From Parapedobacter sp042666505 (GTDB lineage Bacteria > Bacteroidota > Bacteroidia > Sphingobacteriales > Sphingobacteriaceae): a stretch of 64,000 bases of DNA. Made by a program: the position numbers and the translations under genes. Positions 23,517-33,182 of this stretch are shown here, in pieces (position 1 is the first letter of the stretch; every line of letters begins with the position of its first letter). Under the pieces are notes generated by a model. The model ran no database searches. It was not told the origin of the DNA and worked only from the letters and a program-made list of their open reading frames with translations. The stretch lies in the NCBI RefSeq assembly GCF_042666505.1, contig NZ_JBHTDN010000003.1, positions 657,622 through 721,621 on the forward strand, read 5' to 3'.

Positions 23517-25973
23517 ATGATAAAGAACTATTTTAAATCCGCATTCAGGAGTTTGATCCGCAACCGGAATTACACACTCATCAACATTGCAGGATTGGCT
23601 GTTGGTATCGCCGTTTGTATGATGATCTTTATCGTTATCCAATACCAGACAAGCTTCGAAAATTTTCATGCAAAGAAAGACCGCATCTATCGTGTGTTGA
23701 CAGCAGCTCACCATGCAGATGCCGGAAATATCACGTACGAGAAAAACGTTCCTTTCCAGATGCCCGAAGGCTTGAAAACGGCATTCCCACAGTTAGAACA
23801 CGTGGCCCCCGTATACGCAAGCCACAATGATGAGTTACAAGTAATGGACGGAAGCGGGACGCCTATTAAAAATTTCAAAGAGGAAAGCGGCGTATTCTAT
23901 ACATCGCCTTCATTCTTCCGCATTTTTGATTTCCCTTTAATCGCAGGGTCGTATGAATCGTTGAAAGACCCCAATAATGTCTTGCTTACAAAAGAGGTAG
24001 CAGAAACCTATTTCGGCGACTGGAAAACAGCGATGGGCAAGAGTCTCAAAATGACGGGATACTATAATATAGGTGCCGGATTGTTCCAGTTTTCGGCAAT
24101 AACGCTGAAGGTTTCAGGGGTTCTCGCGACCATACCGACGAATACAGACTTCCAGCTGAAACTGGTGGTTGCCTATGGAACAGGTTTTACGGGCGATGCA
24201 CAACACGGATTTCAACAACCCGGCTGGAATCAGTCCGCACCTGATTTTGGTTGTTATGTAGTGTTGCCACCCAATATTTCCGCCGACGATTTTAATCAGC
24301 AATTAAGCACATACGCCCGAAAAGTACAATCGGCCGACAAGCAGGACAACTATGTTATACAGCCCTTACGTGATGTGCATTACGATTCGCAAGCGGGGAA
24401 CTACAGCAACCAAACAATCAGTCATCAACTTCTGAATGTATTGTGGCTGATTGCAGCCTTCATTCTGCTTATTGCCTGCATAAACTTTATCAACCTATCT
24501 ACGGCACAAGCCGTTAATCGAGCAAAAGAGGTGGGCGTAAGAAAAGTTCTCGGGAGCAACAAATTTCAATTGCAAATCCAATTCATCGGCGAGACATTTT
24601 TGATCGTTACCATTTCCGTATTATTTGCCGCAGCTGTTACCGTTCTCAGCGTGCCTTACATCAATCAACTTTTAGAACTTTCGCTTTCATTCAAATGGTA
24701 CAGTCCGGCAATCATCGTATTTCTTTTAACGGTTATCGTGATCGTAACTGCACTTGCAGGATTTTATCCTTCCATTGTTTTGTCGCGTTTCAATCCTGTT
24801 AAAGCGTTAAAAAGTAAGCTCGCGGTCAATACAGCAAAGGGAATTTCATTACGGAGGGGGTTGATCGTGTTCCAATTCGTCATCGCTCAGACACTCATCA
24901 TTGGAACACTCATTATTTTACAGCAGATGAATTATTTCATGAATCGACCCTTAGGCTTCGATAAAGATGCGATCGTAAATGTGCCTTTTCGTCCGGATAG
25001 TACCGGCGGTAAGCTGACGGATTATTTAAGACAGCAGTTGTTGTCAGACGGTGTGCAGGCAGTGAGTTTCAACTCCAACACCCCGGTCGAAGATGAAAAT
25101 AACAGGTTTACCAATTTCAGATTTGATCGCGCATTACAAGATGAAGATTTCCAGGCGATCGTCAAATTCGCCGACCAAGACTATGTGCCCACTTATCAAT
25201 TACAATTGGTAGCCGGGAGAAATTTGAAACCTTCGGGTCCGACAATCGAATTCCTGGTGAATGAATCGCTCGTGAAAAGTTTGGGTCTTAAAAAGCCGGA
25301 AGATATCCTGAACAAAGAAATAAGCATCATGGGTGGTGTCATCAAATGTCCGGTGGTTGGCGTGTTGAAAGATTTTAATGACAGGCCGTTGCATGAGAGC
25401 TTAGCCCCCTTGCTTATTGCTACGAATGCGACCATGTACCGCCAGGCTTCCATCAAACTTTCAACCGCGAACATGGCTTCCACCTTGCAATCCATTGAAA
25501 AAATATGGGAGCAAACGTTTCCCGATTATGTTTATGAATACCGGTTTTTGGATGAGAAAATTGAGAGTTTCTACAAACAGGAAAATCAGCTTGCGCAATT
25601 GTATATAATTTTTGCAGCAATCGCCATTTTCCTCAGCTGTCTTGGGTTGTATGGATTCGCTTCATTCATGGCCGTGCAGCGGATCAAAGAAGTTAGTATC
25701 CGTAAAGTATTGGGTGCCAATGTCGGCAATATCATCTATCTGTTTACCAAAGAATTTGTGGTACTCATCGCAATTGCCCTGGCAATTGCTACACCCATTG
25801 TCTGGTATTACATGCACCAGTGGCTACAAGGTTACAGTTACCGCATCAACATCAGCTGGTGGTTATTCGCCGCTGGCGGATTCGCAGCAACTATCATTGC
25901 CCTGGCAACGATCAGCTTCCATGCGATTAAAGCCGCGGTAACCAAACCGGTAAAGAGTTTACGGGCCGAATAA
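23517..25973 (+). CDS. FtsX-type ABC transporter permease (MacB-like, duplicated)
   Basis: 818 residues with the double layout of Bacteroidota MacB/FtsX permeases. An N-terminal helix (NYTLINIAGLAVGIAVCMMI) leads into a periplasmic MacB_PCD domain (about 50-280), then three helices (LLNVLWLIAAFILLIACINF; FLIVTISVLFAAAVTVLSV; SPAIIVFLLTVIVIVTALAG). The pattern repeats: helix at LIVFQFVIAQTLIIG, second periplasmic domain, final three helices with IKEVSIRKVLGANVGNIIYL. No ATPase gene is adjacent, as is usual for this group. It probably exports a metabolite or toxic compound. The start at 23517 fits the upstream sigma-54-like promoter. Confidence 0.92.
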   Translation: MIKNYFKSAFRSLIRNRNYTLINIAGLAVGIAVCMMIFIVIQYQTSFENFHAKKDRIYRVLTAAHHADAGNITYEKNVPFQMPEGLKTAFPQLEHVAPVYASHNDELQVMDGSGTPIKNFKEESGVFYTSPSFFRIFDFPLIAGSYESLKDPNNVLLTKEVAETYFGDWKTAMGKSLKMTGYYNIGAGLFQFSAITLKVSGVLATIPTNTDFQLKLVVAYGTGFTGDAQHGFQQPGWNQSAPDFGCYVVLPPNISADDFNQQLSTYARKVQSADKQDNYVIQPLRDVHYDSQAGNYSNQTISHQLLNVLWLIAAFILLIACINFINLSTAQAVNRAKEVGVRKVLGSNKFQLQIQFIGETFLIVTISVLFAAAVTVLSVPYINQLLELSLSFKWYSPAIIVFLLTVIVIVTALAGFYPSIVLSRFNPVKALKSKLAVNTAKGISLRRGLIVFQFVIAQTLIIGTLIILQQMNYFMNRPLGFDKDAIVNVPFRPDSTGGKLTDYLRQQLLSDGVQAVSFNSNTPVEDENNRFTNFRFDRALQDEDFQAIVKFADQDYVPTYQLQLVAGRNLKPSGPTIEFLVNESLVKSLGLKKPEDILNKEISIMGGVIKCPVVGVLKDFNDRPLHESLAPLLIATNATMYRQASIKLSTANMASTLQSIEKIWEQTFPDYVYEYRFLDEKIESFYKQENQLAQLYIIFAAIAIFLSCLGLYGFASFMAVQRIKEVSIRKVLGANVGNIIYLFTKEFVVLIAIALAIATPIVWYYMHQWLQGYSYRINISWWLFAAGGFAATIIALATISFHAIKAAVTKPVKSLRAE

Positions 25974-26207
25974 CGTTTACCAGATATTAAATATATACAA
26001 CCCCTTTTTTTAGGGTGTCGTAATATTGATCGTCACTGTTCCTAGGATTATCTGCCATTACAGACCTAATTTTGGAACAACGGTCTTCTCTCTTCTAATC
26101 TCGCTAGGGTTGGTTGAAACAGGAAACCGTTTCATCAGTAGATACGTTCCAAATTTTCCGTATCTTTGTCGCGTTAACCAACTGAAATACCAATATACCT
26201 TAACCGT

Positions 26208-26483
26208 ATGGACGATTTAGTAAAAGATATCTCCAACGAGATATCCAAATTCAAAGCAAGCCTTTCGCATCATTTACCTGCAATCGAAGCCGATGTTAAC
26301 CGAATAATCAAACGACAAAGCCAAGATAAGCGATCTATTGAGTATTATCTTGAAACCTTGTTATCGCTGGTCACGATTGGAGTAGGAGAGACGGTGTTTA
26401 TCAATCTCCTCGAATACTATAAGACACTTGATGCGGAAGGCGCCGCATTTTATTGGGAAGAGTATAGCCGCGAGGAGGAGTGA
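26208..26483 (+). CDS. Small acidic hypothetical protein (91 aa)
   Basis: Helical protein with no signal peptide: MDDLVKDISNEISKFKASLS, IKRQSQDKRSIEYYLETLLS and FINLLEYYKTLDAEGAAFYW. I do not recognise a family. A TATCTTTG -7 box lies 39 bases upstream (26161-26168). It precedes the HigBA module by about 70 bases on the same strand but has its own promoter. Confidence 0.6.
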   Translation: MDDLVKDISNEISKFKASLSHHLPAIEADVNRIIKRQSQDKRSIEYYLETLLSLVTIGVGETVFINLLEYYKTLDAEGAAFYWEEYSREEE

Positions 26484-26537
26484 TGTGTTTTTTAAAGCAA
26501 AAACTTGGTTGGTTCTCTTTTTGTGAACTTTTGTTTG

Positions 26538-26545
26538 TACCTTTG
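26538..26545 (+). promoter_or_regulatory. -7 box (TACCTTTG) of the higBA module
   Basis: TACCTTTG matches TAnnTTTG exactly, 11 bases before the higB ATG at 26557. A TTTTTG lies at 26518-26523, somewhat closer than the usual -33 spacing. Confidence 0.5.
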
Positions 26546-26556
26546 TTGTGTATCAT

Positions 26557-26889
26557 ATGCGCGTACATTTGATAAAAAGACAAACTATAGAACAATTCGC
26601 GTCTTTACATGCCAGAAGCAGGGTTTCATTAAGGGATTGGTTGGGAAAGATTAAATATGCGTATTGGAAGTCGCCGCAGGATATAAAACATACATTCAGT
26701 AGCGCAGACCTATTGGGGAACGGTAGTAACAGGGTGGTATTTGATATTGGCGGCAATAATTATAGAATGGTCTGTAAATACGTGTTCGGAGCAACACAAG
26801 TTCACGTGTTCATATGTTGGATAGGTACGCATGCTGAATACGATAAATTATGTGGGTCGGGCGCACAGTACTCAATAAACGATTATTAG
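26557..26889 (+). CDS. higB: HigB-type mRNA interferase toxin
   Basis: 110 residues from ATG 26557; a GTG nine bases earlier (26548) is possible. HigB family (PF09907) marks: MRVHLIKRQTIEQFASLHAR, SLRDWLGKIKYAYWKSPQDI, the central NRVVFDIGGNNYRMVCKY and the end VFICWIGTHAEYDKL. These toxins cleave ribosome-bound mRNA. The antitoxin gene starts five bases after the stop. Toxin-first gene order is normal for HigBA. Confidence 0.92.
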   Translation: MRVHLIKRQTIEQFASLHARSRVSLRDWLGKIKYAYWKSPQDIKHTFSSADLLGNGSNRVVFDIGGNNYRMVCKYVFGATQVHVFICWIGTHAEYDKLCGSGAQYSINDY

Positions 26890-26894
26890 AAACT

Positions 26895-27341
26895 ATGGCA
26901 ACAATGAAATATAGCGTTATTAAAGACAAAGCACAATATGATGCCTATTGTAACGTGTTGGAAACATTGCTTGAGAGTGATCCCGTCGATTCCGAAGAAG
27001 TGGAGTTGCTGACATTATTAATTGAGCATTACGATGCCGCAAACAATAGTTTCACGGAAATAGATCCTATCGAATTATTGAAATCGCTTATGAAAGATCA
27101 TGGTTTGCGGCCTAAGGACTTGGCTGATTATTTGGGTGTCAGCAAAGGATACGTTTCAGATATATTGAATTACAAAAAAGGACTTTCCAAAGAAGTGATA
27201 CGCAAGTTGGCCAACCGCTTTAGTCTGGCCCAAGAAGCATTTAATAGGCCCTACAAACTCCATGTCCCGGAGAACCGCCATTTCAAAAATGCGAGTGTGA
27301 TGAATTTCACAAAGGAAATTCGACAGTCACTGGCCCCATAA
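26895..27341 (+). CDS. higA: HigA-type antitoxin (HTH)
   Basis: 148 residues from ATG 26895, five bases after the higB stop; the frame is open further upstream inside higB but that would overlap the toxin by about 40 bases. The N-terminal part (YSVIKDKAQYDAYCNVLETL) is the toxin-binding region usual in Bacteroidota HigA. The C-terminal helix-turn-helix is LRPKDLADYLGVSKGYVSDI, LNYKKGLSKEVIRKLANRF. It should neutralise HigB and repress the module's promoter. Confidence 0.92.
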   Translation: MATMKYSVIKDKAQYDAYCNVLETLLESDPVDSEEVELLTLLIEHYDAANNSFTEIDPIELLKSLMKDHGLRPKDLADYLGVSKGYVSDILNYKKGLSKEVIRKLANRFSLAQEAFNRPYKLHVPENRHFKNASVMNFTKEIRQSLAP

Positions 27342-27405
27342 CCCGTTGTGGATTGGCCCCGTTGCCCGCGGGTCGGTATCGGATTGGTATGTCCATGTTA
27401 TATTG

Positions 27406-30400
27406 TTATGTCCGCTCAAACAGCACCTCCGGTAAAACAACTTTAATTTCTTGTTCAGCACCCTCTTTTCGCCAGTGGAGCACGAAGTTCACTTTGGCGG
27501 CTTTCAGCTCATAGCCGGTTTTGCGCTTTGCCGCTATCTGATCGAGGAATTTCTTGGAGAATTTTAACACAGGTTGCCCATTGGGCATTAAACATTCGTT
27601 GCCGCTGACGATTAAGTTATCACCACTCACCAGTTGGGAAACGAAATGCTGTTTGTTGATGAAGTAGTCGAGCCATACATCCTGGTAAGTGAGGTGCATA
27701 GCCAGTTCTTCCGGCGGCGGATAGTGGTTCCTATCCATCACCCTCTCCAAATTTTCTGCGGTCATGCTATCTAAGAAATCAGCGTTCACGTGGATGGTGA
27801 GATTCCGCTTGGCCCTTGTCATGGCCACATAAAGCTGGCGCTTAGTCTCATCGGTGGTAGGGATGAACCGTTCGAGCATGATGAATACATGGTCAAACTC
27901 TTTTCCCTTCGCCTTGTGGATCGTTGACACAAAGATTGTTTCGCCGTTTTGATTTAAGAAATCCTCGAGTTTAGATTCACGGATAAAAACGGCTAAATCC
28001 GACCGATACTTCCGCTTCGGGTTGGTCGCCTCAAAATCGCTGATCAGGTTGATGCAAACCTCCAATTGCGTACTGTTCTTAAACCGATCGGCTACGGACC
28101 GTTTGGCGGCTGACCAACTGTCGTCGCTAATCAAAAACGTATCGTCGGCCATATTTAATGCCGCCAAGAAGTATCTTACCTCAGCAAGGTTGTATAAATT
28201 AAACCCATCATTGGTTTGAATCAGCTTTGCCCGTAGCCCGTTTTTCCATAGTAGTCCCGTTATCTGCGATGCTTCGTCATTCGTCTTCGTTAGTACGCAA
28301 GTGGTGCCGGTCAAGCCCGTGTCTAGGACGTCGTTTACCAAGGGCATGATCAGGTTGTGGCCTTGGTGACGCACCAACTTGATCTTTCCGTTTTCTGCTC
28401 GAGCTGCGACCACAGGTGTGCTTTTTATCCGTTGGCCAATCCGCTGCACGAATTGATTCGAAAACCCAACTAGGTTTTGCAGGCTCCGGTAATTCTCGAT
28501 GAGCTCATATTTAATGGCGTTATCCAACTGAAGGAACTGTTGAAGAAATCGGGGGTCTGCGCCACGGAACTCGTAAATGTTCTGGTCGTCATCGCCCACG
28601 GCGATCACGCTCATATCTTCATTCTTAGTCATCAGCGCTTTGATCAAGCTAAACTCGTCGGCGTTGATGTCTTGCGCTTCATCAATCACCAGCACGGTCT
28701 TTGTAATCCTGCTGGCCTCCACTTCGCCGCTACGGATTTTGTCTACCGTATGTTGCAAAATCATATCTGATTTTTCTAGGCTGCCCATTTTACCCAGCAG
28801 GTCAAAGCAATACGAATGGAAGGTTTTTATCTCAATAAAATTGGCCGCATTACCGATCAATTTAAGCAACCGTTTTTTAAACTCGGTCGCCGCCGCTCGT
28901 GAGAACGTAAGCATAAGGAGCTGCTCGTGCTTCACATCTTCCATCAGCAATAACGACGCAAGTTTGTGCGCCAGCAACTTGGTCTTGCCACTGCCTGGCC
29001 CCGCCGCCACTACGATGTACTTCGTTTCATTATCTTTGATAATTTTCAATTGCGTAGGGGAGAGCTCCCCGAAAAGTTGCCTGAACTTAGCAGGTGTCAT
29101 TTTCACTTTGAGCTCATCGGCCTTACTTCCCGGAAAATGCCTCCGTAAAAAAGAGCTATAGTTCAACTGAAAATAATCTTCCACAAACTGAAGCGCATCG
29201 CGATAATCGTTGATCATCTTTTTCGCATATTCGCCCACGATATGGATCTGGTGCACCTTGTTTTCGTAAAATTGATCCAGCCGCTGGTAGTCATCTTTCG
29301 TGTAGCGCTTCTTGTTGTCGGTTTCGAGGCGTTCGATGGTTAGCCGGTTATACAACACCAAAAAGCCACCTTCTATTTTTATCGCACTCATTCGCGAAAG
29401 ATAAAACAACGCGTCTTCAACATCGTCTACGGTCACTTTTGTGCCGAAGCCAGCAATCGAGTACTCAAACGCCTCTTTCAGTTCCAGTACCGAAAATTCC
29501 ACCAATGTTTCTTCTTTCCCGTTCTCGGTTGCCAGGTCCGCCGAGAGGCTTCGTTCATGCAGAAACTTCACCATGAAAATGGCCAACTCATACCGCTTCC
29601 TTAATCTGTCTTCCAGGATATCTACCGGGAGCAGACAGCGAATAGCCACGTGATTTCGTGAGTAGGAAAGGTGATGTCTTTTAATCCAGTTTTTGATTGC
29701 CCAAAAATTGATAACCCGCTTTATCTTATCGGTTGTCGAATCGACTATTCCCGTCGTTTGAGCTTCTTCATTGAGTTCTTTTAAATGAATCGTCTTTTCG
29801 GCTTCATCCATATGTGAAAGAAGGAAACGCTCGATCTTATAAGACGCCTTCACGATATCTTCTGAACGGGATTGGTTTTCGCCTTTTTGGATAAACGCTT
29901 TGAGGTCCTTTCCGTCTGCGAGGATTTTTTCCTCCCGCAGTAGGTTGATGATGGCAATAACCTCCTCTTTTACAATGCCTAAGTGATCGCTGATATAGTC
30001 GATCCGCGATTCGCCCGTGTCGTCGGTCGATTGCTTCCTGCTTTTGCTAGAGAAAAGCTTCCGGATAATACGAACCGCCGTTTCTTTCTGCTTTTCCGTA
30101 AACCGGGGTGATGCATGTATTTTATCGATGGCCTCCTGTGCGCTTTTGGCTAGGATGCTGTTCGCAAATACCTGCGGCATATTCTGGCCACGCTTCAGGT
30201 ATCCGGCGTCCTCCAGCGCCGCAATGGCCGTCGTTACCCGCGTCTCAATTTCGACCACGTTATCATCCCATCCCGCTTTGCGTGCAATCTCCAATGCCGA
30301 GTTGGAAACCGTGGAGCGAAATCGGGTGATTTCTTTGATGGCCTTCCAAACCTGCTGTATCTCTTTGATCGAAAGCTTGGTTTGGTTCAACAGGATGAAG

Positions 30401-32208
30401 TGCTTTCCGAGGTCCTCTTCATTGTAGAGCACATAGCAATCGGCCACGATGTTCTCGTCACGGCCAGCTCTTCCGGCCTCTTGGATGTAGTTCTCCAACG
30501 AATCAGAAATCTCGTAATGGATTACCCGGCCCACGTCTTTCTTGTCAACGCCCATCCCAAACGCCGACGTGGCTACCATGATTGGCACTTCCCCCGCCAA
30601 GAACGCATTCTGGTTGGCGGTCTTTTCCTGTGCCTCCATCTTGCCGTGATAAGGTTTTGCACTAAACCCATCAGCCGTAAGGCGCTCGGCGAGGAGGTAG
30701 GCTTTCCTTGTCCTCGAAACGTAAATAATCGTCGGACAGTCTTTTTCCTCAATCAAGTCCCTTACCGCTTGGTATTTCTCCTCATCGTCACCCTTTTCAA
30801 ACACTTGGTATTGCAAGTTCGTCCGGGATGCTGTCGAGGTAAACAGCTCCAAGTCAAGCCCCAGCTTTTCGCTGAAATAGGCACGGATATCTTCGATGAC
30901 TTTCTGTTTAGCCGTAGCGGTAAAACACGAAACGGGGATGCTGTCCTCCAGGTTCTTCTTTTCCTGGATCGACCGAATGAAATCACCAATGTACAGGTAA
31001 TCTACCCGAAAATCCTGACCCCAGGAAGAAAAGCAATGCGCTTCGTCAATGACAAAGCGTGCAATTTTCCTTCCCAACAGCAACCGTTCAATCGTCCGAG
31101 AACGCAACGACTCCGGCGATAGGTAGAGCATGGATGCGGAACCGTCTTCCACGCGCTCGAATGATTTTGCCCGCTCAATGGTGTCGAGTAAGCCATTGAT
31201 GGTCACCGCGTCGGTAATGCCTATTTTTTCCAGGTTATCTACCTGGTCTTTCATCAGTGATTGGAGCGGCGATATCACCACGGTTAGCGCTTTTGACGTC
31301 TCGCCACTCATCAATGCCGGCACTTGGAATGTGATTGATTTGCCGCCACCGGTGGGAAAAACTGCCAATATCGATCGGTTATTGATGGCCGCCTTTACGG
31401 CCTTTTCCTGCAATGGCTCGCCACCATACGTTCTGAACGCATCGAAACCGAAGTACTTTTTCAACCCGCCATGCGCGTCAAGCATCTGGTTGCAATAGCT
31501 ACACCCGGTTAAGCAGGGCTGATTCCGCAAACGGAACATGATGCGTTCTACTTCGGGGTAATTCTTTATGACCCATCTGGGGGTAATGGAATAGCGACTG
31601 TTCGCATGGATCAGCGCCAGGCAATAGGCGAGGGCCACCGGTTGGTCCGTAATAGGCTGATGCAGATCCACTTTTTCGCAAATCACCTCCCCGAATCGCT
31701 CCCGAATACGGGCTTCGGTTGAGGTTACCGGGATCTGGTAGTTTAAAAAATCAAAAAAAGCGCCGAATCCTAGTTTGTTGTGCAATAGCAAATAACACAC
31801 CTCCTTGAATCCTTCATCTAGCTGATTGAAAGAAGCAACCTCATCATAGAACAAATCTTTTGCCTTTATCGCATCGTTCAGCGGGTTATTGGCCTCGTCA
31901 TATTGCAGTTTTTCGTCTTTTAGCAGCGCGTGGTATGGTTTCGAGGGGAAAAGCAGGGGAGAGAGGAATAACGTATCGATGACCGCCCCGGGCTTTATTC
32001 CGGCATCGCTGAGTGTCTGGCCAACGTAGTTGAGGTCATGATTAATGATGTTGTGGCCGCAAACAAATTGAGCACCTTCTATACATTGAGCGAATGCAGT
32101 AAGCGAGTTTCGGTGGAATAGACTACCGTCGTTTTTTACGCAGCCGATATCCTGAATGTTTCCATTGGTTGGCTCAACTTCTATATCGATAAATGCAATT
32201 CGATTCAT
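27406..32208 (-). CDS. Exonuclease-RecQ-UvrD triple fusion helicase (1600 aa)
   Basis: A cytoplasmic DNA-processing enzyme with three modules. Residues 1-120: DEDD exonuclease-like (D8, E10, D58 in GHNIINHDL, D112 in NPLNDA; Asn where DEDDh enzymes have His). Near 230: a Cys cluster PCLTGCSYC. About 270-620: RecQ helicase with Walker A FPTGGGKS (near 286), IDEAHCFSSWG (near 388), FGMGVDKKDVGRV and QEAGRAGRD. About 640-1000: helical linker. About 1040-1480: UvrD-type helicase with GPGSGKTKLLA (near 1065), IDEAQDIN, GDDDQNIYEFRGAD and YVAMTRAKRNL. It has its own minus-strand unit between two toxin-antitoxin modules. A repair or anti-phage role is inference. Confidence 0.92.
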   Translation of the reverse strand: MNRIAFIDIEVEPTNGNIQDIGCVKNDGSLFHRNSLTAFAQCIEGAQFVCGHNIINHDLNYVGQTLSDAGIKPGAVIDTLFLSPLLFPSKPYHALLKDEKLQYDEANNPLNDAIKAKDLFYDEVASFNQLDEGFKEVCYLLLHNKLGFGAFFDFLNYQIPVTSTEARIRERFGEVICEKVDLHQPITDQPVALAYCLALIHANSRYSITPRWVIKNYPEVERIMFRLRNQPCLTGCSYCNQMLDAHGGLKKYFGFDAFRTYGGEPLQEKAVKAAINNRSILAVFPTGGGKSITFQVPALMSGETSKALTVVISPLQSLMKDQVDNLEKIGITDAVTINGLLDTIERAKSFERVEDGSASMLYLSPESLRSRTIERLLLGRKIARFVIDEAHCFSSWGQDFRVDYLYIGDFIRSIQEKKNLEDSIPVSCFTATAKQKVIEDIRAYFSEKLGLDLELFTSTASRTNLQYQVFEKGDDEEKYQAVRDLIEEKDCPTIIYVSRTRKAYLLAERLTADGFSAKPYHGKMEAQEKTANQNAFLAGEVPIMVATSAFGMGVDKKDVGRVIHYEISDSLENYIQEAGRAGRDENIVADCYVLYNEEDLGKHFILLNQTKLSIKEIQQVWKAIKEITRFRSTVSNSALEIARKAGWDDNVVEIETRVTTAIAALEDAGYLKRGQNMPQVFANSILAKSAQEAIDKIHASPRFTEKQKETAVRIIRKLFSSKSRKQSTDDTGESRIDYISDHLGIVKEEVIAIINLLREEKILADGKDLKAFIQKGENQSRSEDIVKASYKIERFLLSHMDEAEKTIHLKELNEEAQTTGIVDSTTDKIKRVINFWAIKNWIKRHHLSYSRNHVAIRCLLPVDILEDRLRKRYELAIFMVKFLHERSLSADLATENGKEETLVEFSVLELKEAFEYSIAGFGTKVTVDDVEDALFYLSRMSAIKIEGGFLVLYNRLTIERLETDNKKRYTKDDYQRLDQFYENKVHQIHIVGEYAKKMINDYRDALQFVEDYFQLNYSSFLRRHFPGSKADELKVKMTPAKFRQLFGELSPTQLKIIKDNETKYIVVAAGPGSGKTKLLAHKLASLLLMEDVKHEQLLMLTFSRAAATEFKKRLLKLIGNAANFIEIKTFHSYCFDLLGKMGSLEKSDMILQHTVDKIRSGEVEASRITKTVLVIDEAQDINADEFSLIKALMTKNEDMSVIAVGDDDQNIYEFRGADPRFLQQFLQLDNAIKYELIENYRSLQNLVGFSNQFVQRIGQRIKSTPVVAARAENGKIKLVRHQGHNLIMPLVNDVLDTGLTGTTCVLTKTNDEASQITGLLWKNGLRAKLIQTNDGFNLYNLAEVRYFLAALNMADDTFLISDDSWSAAKRSVADRFKNSTQLEVCINLISDFEATNPKRKYRSDLAVFIRESKLEDFLNQNGETIFVSTIHKAKGKEFDHVFIMLERFIPTTDETKRQLYVAMTRAKRNLTIHVNADFLDSMTAENLERVMDRNHYPPPEELAMHLTYQDVWLDYFINKQHFVSQLVSGDNLIVSGNECLMPNGQPVLKFSKKFLDQIAAKRKTGYELKAAKVNFVLHWRKEGAEQEIKVVLPEVLFERT

Positions 32209-32476
32209 TTATGCGAATAACTTGGCTAGGAAATTCATCGGTATAAATGTATTCCACGGCTTGAAAGTACGAAAAATAATCTTTTTTGGGAATTCCAATC
32301 GCTGTCTATTAAAAAGGCAAATAGTTTATGGAGGTCCGCTGCAAGGCAAGATAGCAAGAGTAGTGGAGGAGAATAATTGGTGTTCCCAATATAATCGGAT
32401 ATCACAAAACAATGCTAAAGCCTCTCCGAATCGTTGTAAGAACTGACATGTCTTATCGATTATCATAAAATATTCG

Positions 32477-32484
32477 TAAATTTG
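32477..32484 (+). promoter_or_regulatory. -7 box (TAAATTTG) directly before vapB
   Basis: TAAATTTG matches TAnnTTTG and ends only four bases before the vapB ATG, so transcription would begin at or next to the start codon. No -33 element is clear. Confidence 0.5.
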
Positions 32485-32488
32485 AATT

Positions 32489-32704
32489 ATGGAAAAGTTG
32501 ACCATCAATATCCCAGAAACAAAAAGCGCTTTGGTAAAGCAGCTACTCAAAGAGCTTGGGGTGGTATTTCAATCGCCTGGCAAAAAGAATATATCGGAGG
32601 TTAGGTCAAAATTGGCCAATGTATCCGTATGGTCGGATAAGGACCTTCAGGTTTTTGAGGATAGCAAGCAAGCATTTGACAACCTCACACCTCCCCAATG
32701 GTAG
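32489..32704 (+). CDS. vapB: VapB-like antitoxin
   Basis: 71 residues: MEKLTINIPETKSALVKQLL forms a short beta-strand and helix, as in dimeric antitoxins, followed by a disordered acidic tail (SDKDLQVFEDSKQAFDNLTP) that would bind the toxin. It overlaps the PIN-domain toxin gene by seven bases, which secures its identity more than its own sequence does. Confidence 0.85.
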   Translation: MEKLTINIPETKSALVKQLLKELGVVFQSPGKKNISEVRSKLANVSVWSDKDLQVFEDSKQAFDNLTPPQW

Positions 32705-33072
32705 CCGATACCGGGATTTTTATCGAACATCTAAGGGCTAAGGATAAACTGTCAACCACCCTTTATAAAATAGCCGATAGCGCTGAAGTCTTTTTATCAG
32801 CCGTCACCTTATATGAACTTCATATGGGAGCTACGACACCCGAGAAAAAGAAAGATGTAACTGTCATCACCGAAAGTTTCACCATTCTACCGTTTACTGA
32901 TGATGTTGCTCGGAAAGCAGCAGCAATATACCATGTATTACGTACAAGGAATCAGATGATTGAATTCCGTGATATCTTTATCGCAGCCACCTGCCTTGTG
33001 CACGATCTCCCTATTGTAACCCTGAACAAAAAGCATTTTAAACGTATCGACGACTTGAAAATACTACGATAG
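32698..33072 (+). CDS. vapC: VapC PIN-domain ribonuclease toxin
   Basis: 124 residues. PIN-domain acidic residues are in VADTGIFIEHL (Asp4), VTLYELHMGA (Glu) and MIEFRDIFIAATC (Asp near residue 95), with the C-terminal DLPIVTLNKKHFKRIDDL. These toxins cut tRNA or rRNA. The ATG lies inside the end of the antitoxin gene (ATGGTAG), a standard translational coupling. Confidence 0.92.
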   Translation: MVADTGIFIEHLRAKDKLSTTLYKIADSAEVFLSAVTLYELHMGATTPEKKKDVTVITESFTILPFTDDVARKAAAIYHVLRTRNQMIEFRDIFIAATCLVHDLPIVTLNKKHFKRIDDLKILR

Positions 33073-33182
33073 TGCCGCTTGCGCCACGAACGGCGACTCC
33101 GTATTGGCCAAAGAAAAGGACGAAATACTGATTCCAATATGCCTTGCATAATATATTTTTGCGCTGCTATCGAGGAAATGCC